64,000 nucleotides of DNA from Roseiarcus sp963772555 (GTDB lineage: Bacteria; Pseudomonadota; Alphaproteobacteria; Rhizobiales; Beijerinckiaceae), in assembly GCA_963772555.1 (NCBI GenBank), contig CAVYXQ010000001.1:124001-188000 (forward strand). The letters are read 5' to 3'. Shown in pieces: positions 35,105 to 44,400 of this stretch. Both the position numbers and the translations under genes were made by a program. The notes below the pieces were generated by a model that ran no database searches, had not been told where the DNA came from, and was given only the letters and a program-made list of their open reading frames with translations. Position 1 is the stretch's first letter. Each line of letters begins with the position of its first letter.

Positions 35105-35983
35105 ATGGCGAAGGCGGTTGTCGGGGTGATCGGCGGCTCGGGCGTTTATCACCTGCCCAACCTCACGGATATGCGCGAGAAGGCGGTCTCGACGCCATGG
35201 GGTGATCCGTCCGACTTGCTCCGCTTCGGCCGCATCGGCGACACCGAGTGCGTCTTTCTCGCCCGCCACGGCCGCGGCCACCGGTTCTCGCCTTCAAGCA
35301 TCAACTACCGCGCCAACATCGACGCGCTGAAGCGCGCGGGCGTCACTGACATCGTCTCGCTCTCCGCCTGCGGCTCGTTCCATCGCGAACTCTACCCGGG
35401 CCTGTTCGTGATGATCGACCAGTTCGTGGACCGCACGTACCTACGCCAGTCGAGCTTCTTCGGGTCGGGCTGCGTCGCGCATGTCTCGATGGCCCATCCG
35501 ATCGCGCCTCTCTTGCGTCGGCGCCTGCTCGTCGCCGCCGAGGCGGAAGGAATTCCGTGTCGCGACGGCGGCGTTTATGTCTGCATCGAAGGCCCGCAAT
35601 TCTCGTCGTTTGCCGAGTCCATTGCCTATCAGGCCAGCGGCGCCGACGTGATCGGGATGACGGGCGCGACCGAGGCGAAGCTCGCGCGCGAGGCGGAAAT
35701 CTCCTACGCAACCGTAGCCATGGTGACCGACTACGACTGCTGGCATGAGGAGCATGGCGCGGTCGACGTCGCGGCGGTGGTGAAGGTGATGGGCGACAAC
35801 GCAGACAAGGCGGGTGCGCTCATCGCGCGCACCCTTGCCGATTTTCCCACCGAGCACGAAGCCTGTCCCGTGGGATCCGACCGTGCGCTCGAATACGCGA
35901 TCATCACTCATGCGGGGGCGCGCGACCCCGAGATCGTGAAGAAGCTCGACGCGATCGCCGGCCGGGTGTTGCGAGACGCTTGA
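35105..35983 (+). CDS. mtnP: S-methyl-5'-thioadenosine phosphorylase
   Basis: The 292-residue enzyme splits methylthioadenosine with phosphate to adenine and methylthioribose 1-phosphate in methionine salvage. Phosphate-site residues lie in IGGSGVYHL and ARHGRGHRFSPSSINYRAN; substrate-site segments are IEGPQFSSFAES and GMTGATEAKLAREAEISYA. It follows petC as in many relatives, where an adenine phosphoribosyltransferase gene often comes next; here a UPF0114 gene does. Confidence 0.95.
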   Translation: MAKAVVGVIGGSGVYHLPNLTDMREKAVSTPWGDPSDLLRFGRIGDTECVFLARHGRGHRFSPSSINYRANIDALKRAGVTDIVSLSACGSFHRELYPGLFVMIDQFVDRTYLRQSSFFGSGCVAHVSMAHPIAPLLRRRLLVAAEAEGIPCRDGGVYVCIEGPQFSSFAESIAYQASGADVIGMTGATEAKLAREAEISYATVAMVTDYDCWHEEHGAVDVAAVVKVMGDNADKAGALIARTLADFPTEHEACPVGSDRALEYAIITHAGARDPEIVKKLDAIAGRVLRDA

Positions 35984-36049
35984 GGGTTGGCCTGAGGGGG
36001 CGGCCGGGCTTGAGAGGCGCGGCCCGCCCGCTCTGGAAGCCGGGGACGG

Positions 36050-36574
36050 ATGATGAGAGACGCCTTCGAACGTCTGCTGTTCGCCAGCCGCTTTTTGCTG
36101 ACGCCGCTCTATCTGATGCTCGCCGTCAGCCTTGTCGCTCTCATCGGCAAAGCCGGGGTGCATCTTTACGATCTGCTCGTCAAGCTTCCGAAGCTGAACG
36201 ACGAGGACGTTCTCTTGTCCGAGCTCGCGATCGTCGACATGACGCTGTCTGCGTCGCTCGTCGTGATCGTATTCATTTCCGGCTATACCAATTTCGTTGC
36301 GCCGGTGCTGATGCGGCCGGGCGACGGCCGGCCGCACTGGATCGCCGAAATCGACTTCAGCGAGCTGAAGCTGAAGCTGATGGCCTCGATTGTCGCGATC
36401 TCAGCGATCAAGCTGCTCGAGGGGTTCATGGATGTCGCCCACGAGAGCGACCGCGAACTCGCCTGGCTCCTGGGCATTCATTTGACCTTCGTCGTCTCCA
36501 CCGTGATCTTGGCGCTCTCCGACAGGATCAGCCACCGGCCACGCGCGGACGGCAGAGACGAGGAAGGCGGTTGA
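36050..36574 (+). CDS. UPF0114 (YqhA-type) membrane protein
   Basis: The 174-residue protein has three to four hydrophobic segments and matches the UPF0114 family: FERLLFASRFLLTPLYLMLAV at the start, LIVFISGYTNFV-like VVIVFISGYTNFVAPV in the middle, and LLEGFMDV. Function is unknown; related proteins have been discussed as ion or small-molecule channels. The first two codons are both ATG (36050 and 36053). It runs toward the mepA fragment. Confidence 0.9.
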   Translation: MMRDAFERLLFASRFLLTPLYLMLAVSLVALIGKAGVHLYDLLVKLPKLNDEDVLLSELAIVDMTLSASLVVIVFISGYTNFVAPVLMRPGDGRPHWIAEIDFSELKLKLMASIVAISAIKLLEGFMDVAHESDRELAWLLGIHLTFVVSTVILALSDRISHRPRADGRDEEGG

Positions 36575-36577
36575 GCA

Positions 36578-36826
36578 TCATTTCTCGAGAACGACCGTTC
36601 GGCACTCGGCCGGCAATTGCGCCATCGTGATCGGCGGCCCCAGCTTGCTCGGGGCGGGATGCCGCGCCTCGTTAGTGAACGACCAGGCGAGCGACTTGTC
36701 GCAGCCGTCGCCCGGCGGCAGCGGCTCCTGGGGCTCGCAGGCCCTCTCGCCGGCGGGGCATTTGATCCAGATATGACCCGAGCGACAGAAGGAGGCAAAA
36801 AGCCAAGTGCTTAAGGGCCTATCCAT
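36578..36826 (-). pseudogene. 3' remnant of penicillin-insensitive murein endopeptidase (mepA)
   Basis: The minus frame carries GHIWIKCPAGERACEPQEP, PPGDGCDKSLAWSFTNEA and ITMAQLPAECRTVV, which match the C-terminal end of alphaproteobacterial MepA, including the PPGDGC motif and the final AxLPxxCR. About three-quarters of a MepA (roughly 300 residues) is missing, including the catalytic domain. Upstream of about 36800 no similarity continues. The family assignment rests on these tail motifs. Confidence 0.6.
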
Positions 36827-36988
36827 CGCGGCCGCGGAGACCGAGGATCGGCCTCGCGCACGCTTTGCCGGCGCGCCGCCATCCGAGGCGCGGTCGCGTC
36901 GATTTTATGGCCGGACCCACCTTGCCATAGGCCATATCATCAAAATAGGTCTATCGAGGCGGCAGCCGGATTTGTTAGGAGATTCGCG

Positions 36989-37978
36989 ATGCGGGGTCCT
37001 TCTGACAAGCGAATGCAAGCGGTCGGCCTGTCCTTGGGTGCGGCGCTGATGCTGGCGAGCTGCGCCGCGCCGCCGTCATCCGGGCCGCTCACGGGGCCAG
37101 GGCTGACGTCGATCGACGGCGCGAACGTCGCTTTCGCTTCGTTCCAGAATTCCGCCTTCCCCTATCATGGGTTGATCCCGAACTATCAGGAGACGGGCAA
37201 GACCCGTCCCTTCCTTGACGTGAACGACAACGGCCGACTTGGGCATTCGTCGCCGCGCGGCGGCCTCCTTTGGGAGGACCAGACCTACAACGATCGAACC
37301 GTGCTGCTTGCTGCGCCGCAAAGCTTCGATCCCGTCCGGCCCGCGGACATCATCGTCTTCTTCCACGGGAACTCGGCGACGCTGGAGCGCGATGTCGTCG
37401 CGCGCCAGCAGATCGTGCGCCAGCTCGCCGATTCGGGCCTCAACGCGGTGCTCGTCGCGCCGCAGCTTGCGGTCGACGCGCCGGACTCGAGCGCCGGCAG
37501 GTTCTGGTCGCCGGGCGGCTTCTCCGCCTTCCTCAATGAGGCCGAAGGCAAGCTCGGCGACTACTATCCCAACGCGCGCGCCGCTTTCCGGCGCATGCCG
37601 GTGGTGATCGTGGCCTACAGCGGCGGCTACCTGCCCGCCGCGTATTCCCTCGCCGTCGGCGGCGCCACCAGCCGGGTGCATGGACTCGTGCTGCTCGATG
37701 CCCTCTACGGCGAACGCGACAAGTTCGTGAGCTGGATCGAGGGGCCCGGCCGCAACGCCTTCTTCGTCAGCGCATATTCGACCTCGTCGAGCGAGGGGAA
37801 CGAGGCGGTAAAGGCCGAACTCCAGCAGGCGGGCCTCAAGACCGAGGACGGCTTGCCCGCGACCCTGCAACCCGGCGACATCGCCTTCGTCGACGCCGGC
37901 GCCGTTGATCACAACGACTTCCTTACTTCCGCCTGGGGCGGCGCCCCGCTCAGGGACGTTTTCGCCCGGATGCGGTAG
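36989..37978 (+). CDS. Alpha/beta-hydrolase lipoprotein
   Basis: The 329-residue protein has a lipoprotein signal with lipobox LASC at residue 25. The fold is alpha/beta hydrolase: DIIVFFHGNSATLE is the oxyanion-side HG motif, and the nucleophile lies in VVIVAYSGGYLPAAY (YSGGY form). A late DHNDFL could supply the histidine. TTAGGAGATTCGCG precedes the ATG at 36989. An esterase or lipase role at the outer membrane is likely; the substrate is unknown. Confidence 0.82.
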   Translation: MRGPSDKRMQAVGLSLGAALMLASCAAPPSSGPLTGPGLTSIDGANVAFASFQNSAFPYHGLIPNYQETGKTRPFLDVNDNGRLGHSSPRGGLLWEDQTYNDRTVLLAAPQSFDPVRPADIIVFFHGNSATLERDVVARQQIVRQLADSGLNAVLVAPQLAVDAPDSSAGRFWSPGGFSAFLNEAEGKLGDYYPNARAAFRRMPVVIVAYSGGYLPAAYSLAVGGATSRVHGLVLLDALYGERDKFVSWIEGPGRNAFFVSAYSTSSSEGNEAVKAELQQAGLKTEDGLPATLQPGDIAFVDAGAVDHNDFLTSAWGGAPLRDVFARMR

Positions 37979-38123
37979 CAGGACGAGTCGTCAGGCGGCG
38001 GCAGGGCTACGCGGCCGGCAGGCAGGTGTTCCAGCGCAACCCGCCGGCAGACGGAAACGAAAGCAGCCCCGCGCCCCGTTGCGTGGACGGGGAGCGAGGC
38101 TGTGTTACGGAACTAGGCCCTTA

Positions 38124-38501
38124 TCAGTCGACGGCTTCTCTGGCCTTGACCCGCTTTGCGCCTTCGCGCTCGAGCAAGGTCGGGATGTAGGCGCCGACGC
38201 CTGGCTGCAGGTCCTGCAGCGAGACGAACCTGCCGTCCGCCAGACGCAGGCCATCGCGGTAGAGGCCAGTCTCGCGCTGGGCGAAGACGGTCTCGACTTC
38301 CGCGCCAATCCCATAGGTCGCCTGCATCGCGACGGGTATGTCGGTCAGCACGACCTTGGTGTCGCATTGCACGCAGACTGGGATCCGAGGGTCGCCAGGG
38401 GCGGCGAAACCGATCGAGCCGCTCGGAAAGCGGGTCGTAACATAGAGTTCACCCTCACGCGCAGGGCGAGACCCATACATCTCCAAGGAATAGTCGCACA
38501 T
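38124..38501 (-). CDS. Conserved hypothetical protein (125 aa)
   Basis: The product starts MCDYSLEMYGSRPAREGELYV and has TTRFPSGSIGFAAPGDPRI, then a C-terminal LADGRFVSLQDLQPGVGAYI. It resembles an uncharacterised Hyphomicrobiales family that begins MCDYSL and has paralogues of similar length. The ATG is set by AGGAGACTGTC just upstream. No domain with known function is visible, and no membrane or export signal is seen. The two cysteines in VCVQCD could bind a metal. Confidence 0.72.
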   Translation of the reverse strand: MCDYSLEMYGSRPAREGELYVTTRFPSGSIGFAAPGDPRIPVCVQCDTKVVLTDIPVAMQATYGIGAEVETVFAQRETGLYRDGLRLADGRFVSLQDLQPGVGAYIPTLLEREGAKRVKAREAVD

Positions 38502-38958
38502 GACAGTCTCCTGTGTGCTGCGCGCCCACCCAGCATCCGCTCGGGATTCGTTCTGATGACTCTTTTTATTAAACGACAAACTAGAACGGCATTTGGGCAT
38601 TATTGAGGGCGCTTTGACCCTCGAGCGTTGATGATCAGACGCGCACGACATTTTGAAACGCTCAGGCGACCAACTCCCGATGAGAAAGAATGGTTCCGGT
38701 CTGGGCGCTGGGCGAACGCCTTCCTGGCGCGCATCGACGCCGACCTAGTTTGGGCGATAAGGCCAGTTCTGCGGCGGCGCGGGGTCGTGCTACATCGAGT
38801 TCGCCGGCGAGCGTATCGGCCGGTCGATGTCGGTTCTTCTCCGGACCGAAGCCGACCGGCGTCTATCAAAGCCGCGCATGTTGAGGAATGCGTTTGACAG
38901 TCCGCAGGGCGCGCTGGTTCGGCGTCTCAAGGTCGGGAAGAAGCGAGCGGAGGCGTCG
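38502..38958. other. Intergenic stretch without a supported gene
   Basis: The 457 bp between the divergent hypothetical gene and the persulfide dioxygenase gene hold short ORFs of unlikely composition only. An AT-rich pocket at about 38545-38600 (with TTTTTATTAAA) probably contains the promoter of the minus-strand gene. I see no repeat, RNA or mobile element here. Confidence 0.4.
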
Positions 38959-39987
38959 ATGATCTTCAGGCAGTTGTTCGACAGCGTTTCGAGCACATAC
39001 AGCTATTTGCTCGCGAGCCGGCGCGGCGGCGAGGCGCTGATCATCGACCCGGTCTTGGAAAAGGTCGACCGCTATCTGAAACTGATGGAGGAACTCGACC
39101 TCAGGCTCGTCAAGGCGGTCGACACGCATCTGCATGCCGACCACATTACGGGCCTCGGGGCGCTGCGCGACCGAACGCGTTGCGTGACTGTCATGGGCGA
39201 GCAGAGCAAGGTCGATGTCGTCTCGATGCGGATCGCCGACGGCGACAAGGTGACGGTCGAAGGCCTCAGCCTCGATGCGGTCTATACGCCGGGCCATACA
39301 GATGACTCCTACAGCTTCGTGTTCGGCGACAGGGTCTTCACTGGCGACACGCTGCTGATCCGCGGCACCGGCCGCACCGATTTCCAGAATGGGGACTCAC
39401 GCGCTCAATACGAGAGCCTGCAGCGCCTCCTGCGCCTGCCGGACGAAACCCTCGTTTTTCCTGCGCACGATTATAAGGGCGACACGGTCAGCACGATCGG
39501 CGAGGAGAAGCGTTGCAACCCGCGCCTCAAGGTGCGCGACGCTGAGGAATATGCGGCGCTTATGGCGGGTCTTCACCTGCCCAATCCGAAGATGATGGAC
39601 GTCGCGGTCCCCGCGAACATCCGCCAGGGCCTCCATCAGGAAGAAGTCGCGCGTCGCGGGTGGGCCTTTTCCGCCGATGAGGCGAAAGCCCTCGTCCGGC
39701 GGCCCGATGTGGCGCTGATCGACCTGCGGGAGAAGAACGAGCGCGAGCGCGGCGGCGCGATCCCCGGCTCCCTGCACGCGCCGTACCCGGATCTGCAAGA
39801 CAATATCGATGAGGGCGGCCTCATCCACGAACTCGCGCAAAGTGGCAAGACAATCGTCTTCTATTGCGCCTTCGGCGAACGATCGGCGATGGCCGTTCAG
39901 GCGGCGCAGGACAAAGGGCTGACCTCGGCTCGGCACATCGAAGGCGGCATGGCGGCATGGAAGAGGGCGGGTGGCGCAACGCGCTGA
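38959..39987 (+). CDS. ETHE1-like persulfide dioxygenase fused to rhodanese
   Basis: The 342-residue protein has an ETHE1-type metallo-beta-lactamase domain (about 1-230) and a rhodanese domain (about 245-342). The metal motif THLHADH ends at residue 62; further ligands are in TPGHTDDSY and FTGDTLLIRGTGRTDF. In the rhodanese part the active-site loop is FYCAFGERS with the sulfur-carrying cysteine. Such fusions oxidise glutathione persulfide to sulfite and move sulfane sulfur. ATG 38959 with GCGGAGGCG upstream is chosen over a longer frame. Confidence 0.9.
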   Translation: MIFRQLFDSVSSTYSYLLASRRGGEALIIDPVLEKVDRYLKLMEELDLRLVKAVDTHLHADHITGLGALRDRTRCVTVMGEQSKVDVVSMRIADGDKVTVEGLSLDAVYTPGHTDDSYSFVFGDRVFTGDTLLIRGTGRTDFQNGDSRAQYESLQRLLRLPDETLVFPAHDYKGDTVSTIGEEKRCNPRLKVRDAEEYAALMAGLHLPNPKMMDVAVPANIRQGLHQEEVARRGWAFSADEAKALVRRPDVALIDLREKNERERGGAIPGSLHAPYPDLQDNIDEGGLIHELAQSGKTIVFYCAFGERSAMAVQAAQDKGLTSARHIEGGMAAWKRAGGATR

Positions 39988-40046
39988 AGTCAGGCGAGCG
40001 CCGGGAACAACCTGCACTCGGAGGCCCTTCCGGGGAACGGCGATGA

Positions 40047-41117
40047 CTAAGTCCTTATGTTCCGCAGCAGGGCCAGAAGAGCGGCCTCCTCCTCTTCGAG
40101 GCTCGACTGGCCCGTCGTCGGACCACCGCCGGCCGCCGGCGTCGCAGGGGTAATGATCAGCGCGCCCCTGAGATAGGCGTCCGGTACCGCGGGGTGGACA
40201 TAGGACTTCCGGCAGACGGTCGGTGTATTCCCCAAAATAGCCGCGACACGGTTGACTGCCGCGCGCATTATCCGCTTGGCCTGCGCGGCGTTGTCAAATC
40301 CGCCAATCTCTCTGAGAAAGCGCGCCATCAGAACCGTTCCGGCCCAGGTGCGAAAGTCCTTTGCCGTGATGTCGCGCCCTGTCACCTCCTTGAGGTAGGC
40401 GTTGACGTCTCCGGACGACACAGCGCGCAGCTCTTTCTCATCGTCCAGATAGTGCAAGAGTGCCTGTCCGGGCAGCTCCTGGCACGCCCGAATGACCTTG
40501 GCGACGCGCCGATCGCGCATCGCCACCGACCATTGCTTGCCGCTCTTGCCGACAAACTGGAACCGGACTTCGGAGCCCGCGACCTCGACGTGCTCGTTCT
40601 TCAGCGTCGTCAGGCCGTAGCTTTTGTTGCGCCGCGCGTAATCGTCGTTGCCGACGCGGATGAGCGTCGTTTCTAGGAGATGCACGACCGTCGCCAAAAC
40701 CTTTTGACGCGGCAGTCCCCGGAGACCCATATGTTGGGCGACAGTCGTCCGGATCGTCGGCAGCGCCTCGGCGAAGACAAGAATGTGCTCGAATTTCGCT
40801 TCCTCGCGCAACGCGCGATAGGTGGAATGGTAGCGGTACTGCTTTCGCCCCTTGGCGTCGCGCCCGGTCGCCTGGATATGTCCGTCGGCCGACGGGCAGA
40901 TCCAGACGTTGGTCCACGCCGGCGGGATCGCCAGCGACCGGATGCGCCGGATGATGTCGGGATCGGACAGTCTCCTGCCCTTGTGATCCAGATAGACGAA
41001 GCCCCTGCCGGCTCTCCTGCGCCGGATCGCGCGTCCGCCGTCGCAAACGTAGCGTAGACCCGGGAGGACGACGGGCGCCACGTCGATAGTAAAGCTATCT
41101 CCTTTGGAATCCAGCAT
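40047..41117 (-). CDS. DNA topoisomerase IB (poxvirus-like bacterial type)
   Basis: The 356-residue enzyme nicks one strand through a 3'-phosphotyrosine to relax supercoils. Visible parts: LPGLRYVCDGGRAIRRRRAG, IPPAWTNVWICPSADGHIQATGRDAKGRKQY, the catalytic arginine/lysine region RVGNDDYARRNKSYGLTTL, FRTWAGTVLMA, and the tyrosine in CRKSYVHP. Length is normal. It sits 10 bases downstream of the metallopeptidase gene on the same strand. Confidence 0.94.
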   Translation of the reverse strand: MLDSKGDSFTIDVAPVVLPGLRYVCDGGRAIRRRRAGRGFVYLDHKGRRLSDPDIIRRIRSLAIPPAWTNVWICPSADGHIQATGRDAKGRKQYRYHSTYRALREEAKFEHILVFAEALPTIRTTVAQHMGLRGLPRQKVLATVVHLLETTLIRVGNDDYARRNKSYGLTTLKNEHVEVAGSEVRFQFVGKSGKQWSVAMRDRRVAKVIRACQELPGQALLHYLDDEKELRAVSSGDVNAYLKEVTGRDITAKDFRTWAGTVLMARFLREIGGFDNAAQAKRIMRAAVNRVAAILGNTPTVCRKSYVHPAVPDAYLRGALIITPATPAAGGGPTTGQSSLEEEEAALLALLRNIRT

Positions 41118-41127
41118 CTGGACATCG

Positions 41128-42240
41128 CTATTCGGCGAGCGTCAAACGGCGAATCGGCGCCGCAGTTCCCGGCTCCGGCTGGGTGGCCACGGCGCGGACG
41201 AGATCGTGGATGAAGCCGAGCTTCTCGATGACCGCGGGCGCCAGGATGAAGGGATAGAGATCGGGCCGTCCCATAGCCCGGTTGACGCTGTTCATCGCGA
41301 CGGCGAACGGCGCCCATTTGTCGACGATCTGCGTTATTGTGCCCGCCACATACGGATCAAAATCGAGCCGGGCCGTATGACCTCCGTCGGGATCGATGGC
41401 CGGCTCTATCCGCAGCCCGAAGGCGCTGGCCATTTCCAGAGTATCGACGATGTGAAGATAATGCGCCCAGGTTTCCGCGAAGTCCTCCCACGGATGCGAC
41501 GTCGCGTAAGCGGAAACGAAGCGCTCCTGCCAGTCCTGTCGCGCGCCCCGCTGATAGTAACGTTGCAGCGCGGCGCCGTAGTCCTCGCGGTCGTCCCCGA
41601 ATACGCTCCGGCACTCGTCAAGCCTATCCCCGTCTCGCACGAGAACATCCCAGAAATGATGTCCGACCTCGTGGCGGAAATGGCCAAGCAAAGTGCGATA
41701 CGGCTCGTCCAATTGCGAACGGCGTCTTTCGCGCTCGGCGCTGTCGGCTTCGGCCAGCGCGATGGTCACGACGCCGTTTTCGTGGCCGGTCATCACTTTC
41801 GGCCCCGCGGCGGGCGGGTCGGCCAGGAACTTGAAGACAAGGCCGTGCTCGGGATCCTCAGTCCGGGTCTGCAGCGGCAGCTCCCAGCGCAACAGGCTGT
41901 AGAACAGACGATGCTTAGCGAACTCGATCTCGCGCCACGCGGCCAGATTGTCTGGCTTCGAAATGTCAGGGATTGTGTCGTTGTGCCGACACGCGGCGCA
42001 GAAGATGTCCTGCGAGCCTGCCGGCGTCAGCCAGTTGCAAACATCATGCTTTGAATTGGCGCAGAAACGGCGGCGGACGCCATCTCCAGCCAGAGGAGTC
42101 CACCTCTGGTCGCCACCGGGCGTCAGCGCCGCCAGAATTTCCTGCCCGGGTATATAACCGAGCCTGCGATTGCAGCGACCGCACGTTCAATTCTCGAAGT
42201 AAATTATATTTCTGCAGGATTGGCATCTGAAGAGCTTCAC
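41128..42240 (-). pseudogene. Putative zinc-binding metallopeptidase (Peptidase_Mx-like) with an in-frame TGA
   Basis: The catalytic region has HEVGHH with a later ETWAHYLH, and the frame without a stop runs from upstream of the previously obvious start. Extended to GTG 42240 (GGGAGAACTCTC upstream), the protein is 370 residues. It begins KLFRCQSCRNIIYFEN, then TCGRCNRRLGYIPG, a two-CxxC zinc ribbon, then RFCANSKHDVCNWL and CAACRHNDTIPD. All these are typical of the family. A TGA at 42187-42189 replaces codon 18, exactly between the two CxxC pairs. The rest is intact, so this is a very recent nonsense change, a sequencing error, or a shorter gene with internal start. Confidence 0.75.
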
Positions 42241-42375
42241 CGAGAGTTCTCCCCGATCGTCGAGCCCTCCAACTCCGCCGAGCAAAGGATCGTTCCTCGC
42301 GGACCGGCGACTTGGTAATCGAGGGTCGGGGAAGACGAGCGGCGCTCTGGCCCGAACTATCGTTTAGACCAGACG

Positions 42376-43377
42376 TTAGACTCCAATCCCCTTCTCCTTC
42401 GCCAGCGCCTTCAGCGACACGTTCGGCCGGGCGCCGATATGCTGAATGATCTCCGCCGCCGCAAGCGCGCCGAGGCGCCCGCAGGTCGCCATGTCGGCGC
42501 CGCGCGCCAGCCCCGCCAGGAAGCCGGCAGCGAACATGTCGCCGGCGCCCGTCGTGTCGACTAGCCTGGCGATCGGGAGGGCCGGAACTTCCCAGCTCTT
42601 GTCGCCCTCGACGACAACGCAGCCCTTCTCCGACCGGGTGACGATGCCGAGCGCTCCCTCGGCGCGCAGCGCATCGAGCGCCTCGGCGAGGTGCGGCGTT
42701 TCGTAGAGCGACAGGATCTCGTCGGTGTTGGCGAAGATCGTGTCGACTGTTCGCGACCGCATGAGGTCGATGAACTCGCCGCGAAAGCGGTCGACGCAGA
42801 ACGAATCCGACAGCGTCAGCGCCACCCGATGGCCGGATTCGCGCCCGATGGCGCCCGCTTTCTGGAAGGCGGACTTCGCCGCCGGGCGGTCCCACATATA
42901 GCCCTCGAGATAGATCACTGTCGCCGCTCGAACGAGCGCCTCGTCGACGTCGGGCGGCGAGAGGTAGGTGCTGGCGCCGAGATAGGTGTTCATCGTCCGC
43001 TCGCCATCCGGCGTCACATAAATGAAGCAGCGGCCGGTCGCGGGGCCGCGTTCGGCCTGGGCGGTTGAGAAGTCGACGCCGGTCGAGCGAATGTCGGCTA
43101 CGAACGTGTCGCCGAGCGGATCGCGCTTGACCTTGCCGATATAGGCGGCGCCGACCCCGAACGCAGCGACGCCGACGACGGTGTTTGCGGCAGAACCGCC
43201 CGAGATGACGCGCGGATCGACGCGGGCGGCATAGAGCGCCTCGGCGCGATCCTCATCGATCAGGGTCATCGCCCCTTTCACCATGTCCTGGGCGATCAAA
43301 TAGTCGTCGTCCGCATAGGCCAGAATGTCGACCAGCGAATTGCCCAAGCCCAGAACCTCGACCTTGCCCGTGCCCAT
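42376..43377 (-). CDS. PfkB-family sugar/adenosine kinase
   Basis: The 333-residue kinase resembles the adenosine-kinase-like PfkB group of alphaproteobacteria. It starts VEVLGLGNSLVDILAYADD, has SGGSAANTVVGVAAFG and the signature DTTGAGDMFAAGFLAGLARG with the catalytic aspartate. EGYMWDRPAAK is typical of this subgroup. ATG 43377 with GAGGGGCGGG upstream is chosen. The substrate is unproven; adenosine or another nucleoside is commonly proposed. Confidence 0.9.
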   Translation of the reverse strand: MGTGKVEVLGLGNSLVDILAYADDDYLIAQDMVKGAMTLIDEDRAEALYAARVDPRVISGGSAANTVVGVAAFGVGAAYIGKVKRDPLGDTFVADIRSTGVDFSTAQAERGPATGRCFIYVTPDGERTMNTYLGASTYLSPPDVDEALVRAATVIYLEGYMWDRPAAKSAFQKAGAIGRESGHRVALTLSDSFCVDRFRGEFIDLMRSRTVDTIFANTDEILSLYETPHLAEALDALRAEGALGIVTRSEKGCVVVEGDKSWEVPALPIARLVDTTGAGDMFAAGFLAGLARGADMATCGRLGALAAAEIIQHIGARPNVSLKALAKEKGIGV

Positions 43378-43467
43378 CCCGCCCCTCGAACTTGGAGACG
43401 CGGCCCTCCTCGCATCGGCGCGCTGCAACGTCAATCGGCTGGACAGGGCTGAAACCCGCCTCGAAGA

Positions 43468-44312
43468 CTAGGGTTTCAGTCCCGTCCTGCGCGCGATGAT
43501 CGCGTCCACCCTGCGCTTCGGCAAAGTGTTGGCCAGCAGGTTCTGAATCGGAGCCGCCGTCACCGCGTAGCGGGTCCTGGGCCTCGCCGCGGTGAGAGCG
43601 GTCTTGACGGTCCCGCCGATTTCTTCCGGCGGCAGACCCTCCCTGCCAGCAGAGAGCATGTAACGCTTTAACCGTTCGAGGGCCGGCGCATAGGGGGTGT
43701 TGGCGAACGGCGCGATGTCGACCGCGTCGGCCTTGTCCCAGATCAGCGTGGCGACGAAACCCGGCGCTACGACGATGACGTCGATGCCGAAAATCATCAG
43801 CTCGCGGTGCAGCAACTCGGACATCCCTTCGAGCCCAAATTTCTACGCGCAATAGGCGCCTAGGAAAGGCGAGGCGTTCTTTCCACCGAGGGAAGAGATC
43901 ATCACGATCCGACCGGGCGCCCCCTTGCGCGAACGATCGGCGCCGAGCAAGGAGCGAAGGCCTGCGTGACGATCAACGGGCCGGCGAGATTGACCATGAT
44001 CTGCCGGTCGAAGTCGTCGATCTTGAGATAGAGCAGCGGGCCCGGCGTCGCGATCCCGGCGTTGTTGACGAGGCCGAACAGAGTTTCCTCGGCAAGCGCA
44101 GTCTCGACCTCTCTGGCGCCGGCGGCGACAGCCTTTTCGTCCGTCACGTCGAAATTCAGCGGCGTGAATTGCTCGCCGAAAATGTTTGTCAGCCGGTCTG
44201 CGTCCGTCTGCCTTCGAACGCTGCCGAAGACGTGGAATCCGTTCGCGACCAGAACCTTGACGCAGCCCCAGCCAATGCCTGTGGAGACGCCGGTGACGAC
44301 GACCGTTCTCAT
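43468..44312 (-). pseudogene. SDR-family oxidoreductase with frameshift and amber stop
   Basis: From ATG 44312 the N-terminal half is normal: VVVTGVSTGIGWG cofactor motif and GLVNNAGIATPGPL. After VTQAFAP, near 43950, one missing base moves the rest to another frame (LLGADRSRKGAPGRIVMISSLGGK). There the active-site segment reads YCA-stop-KFGLEGMSELL: a TAG at 43843-43845 stands where serine is expected, two codons after the catalytic tyrosine region. The C-terminus is then intact to 43468. Two separate lesions make real decay more likely than for the single-lesion genes. Confidence 0.8.
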
Positions 44313-44400
44313 TGAGAGCCCTTGCTTGAAGACGTTCCGGATGTTTGCACCCGACCTCAATGCCGGCGCGCCTCTGAAACGGCGGCGGCGCGCCACCGGA

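Noticed and set aside
38628..38897. 89-codon plus-strand ORF before the persulfide dioxygenase gene
   Set aside because: Arg-rich translation without similarity and no ribosome site; the region is treated as intergenic.
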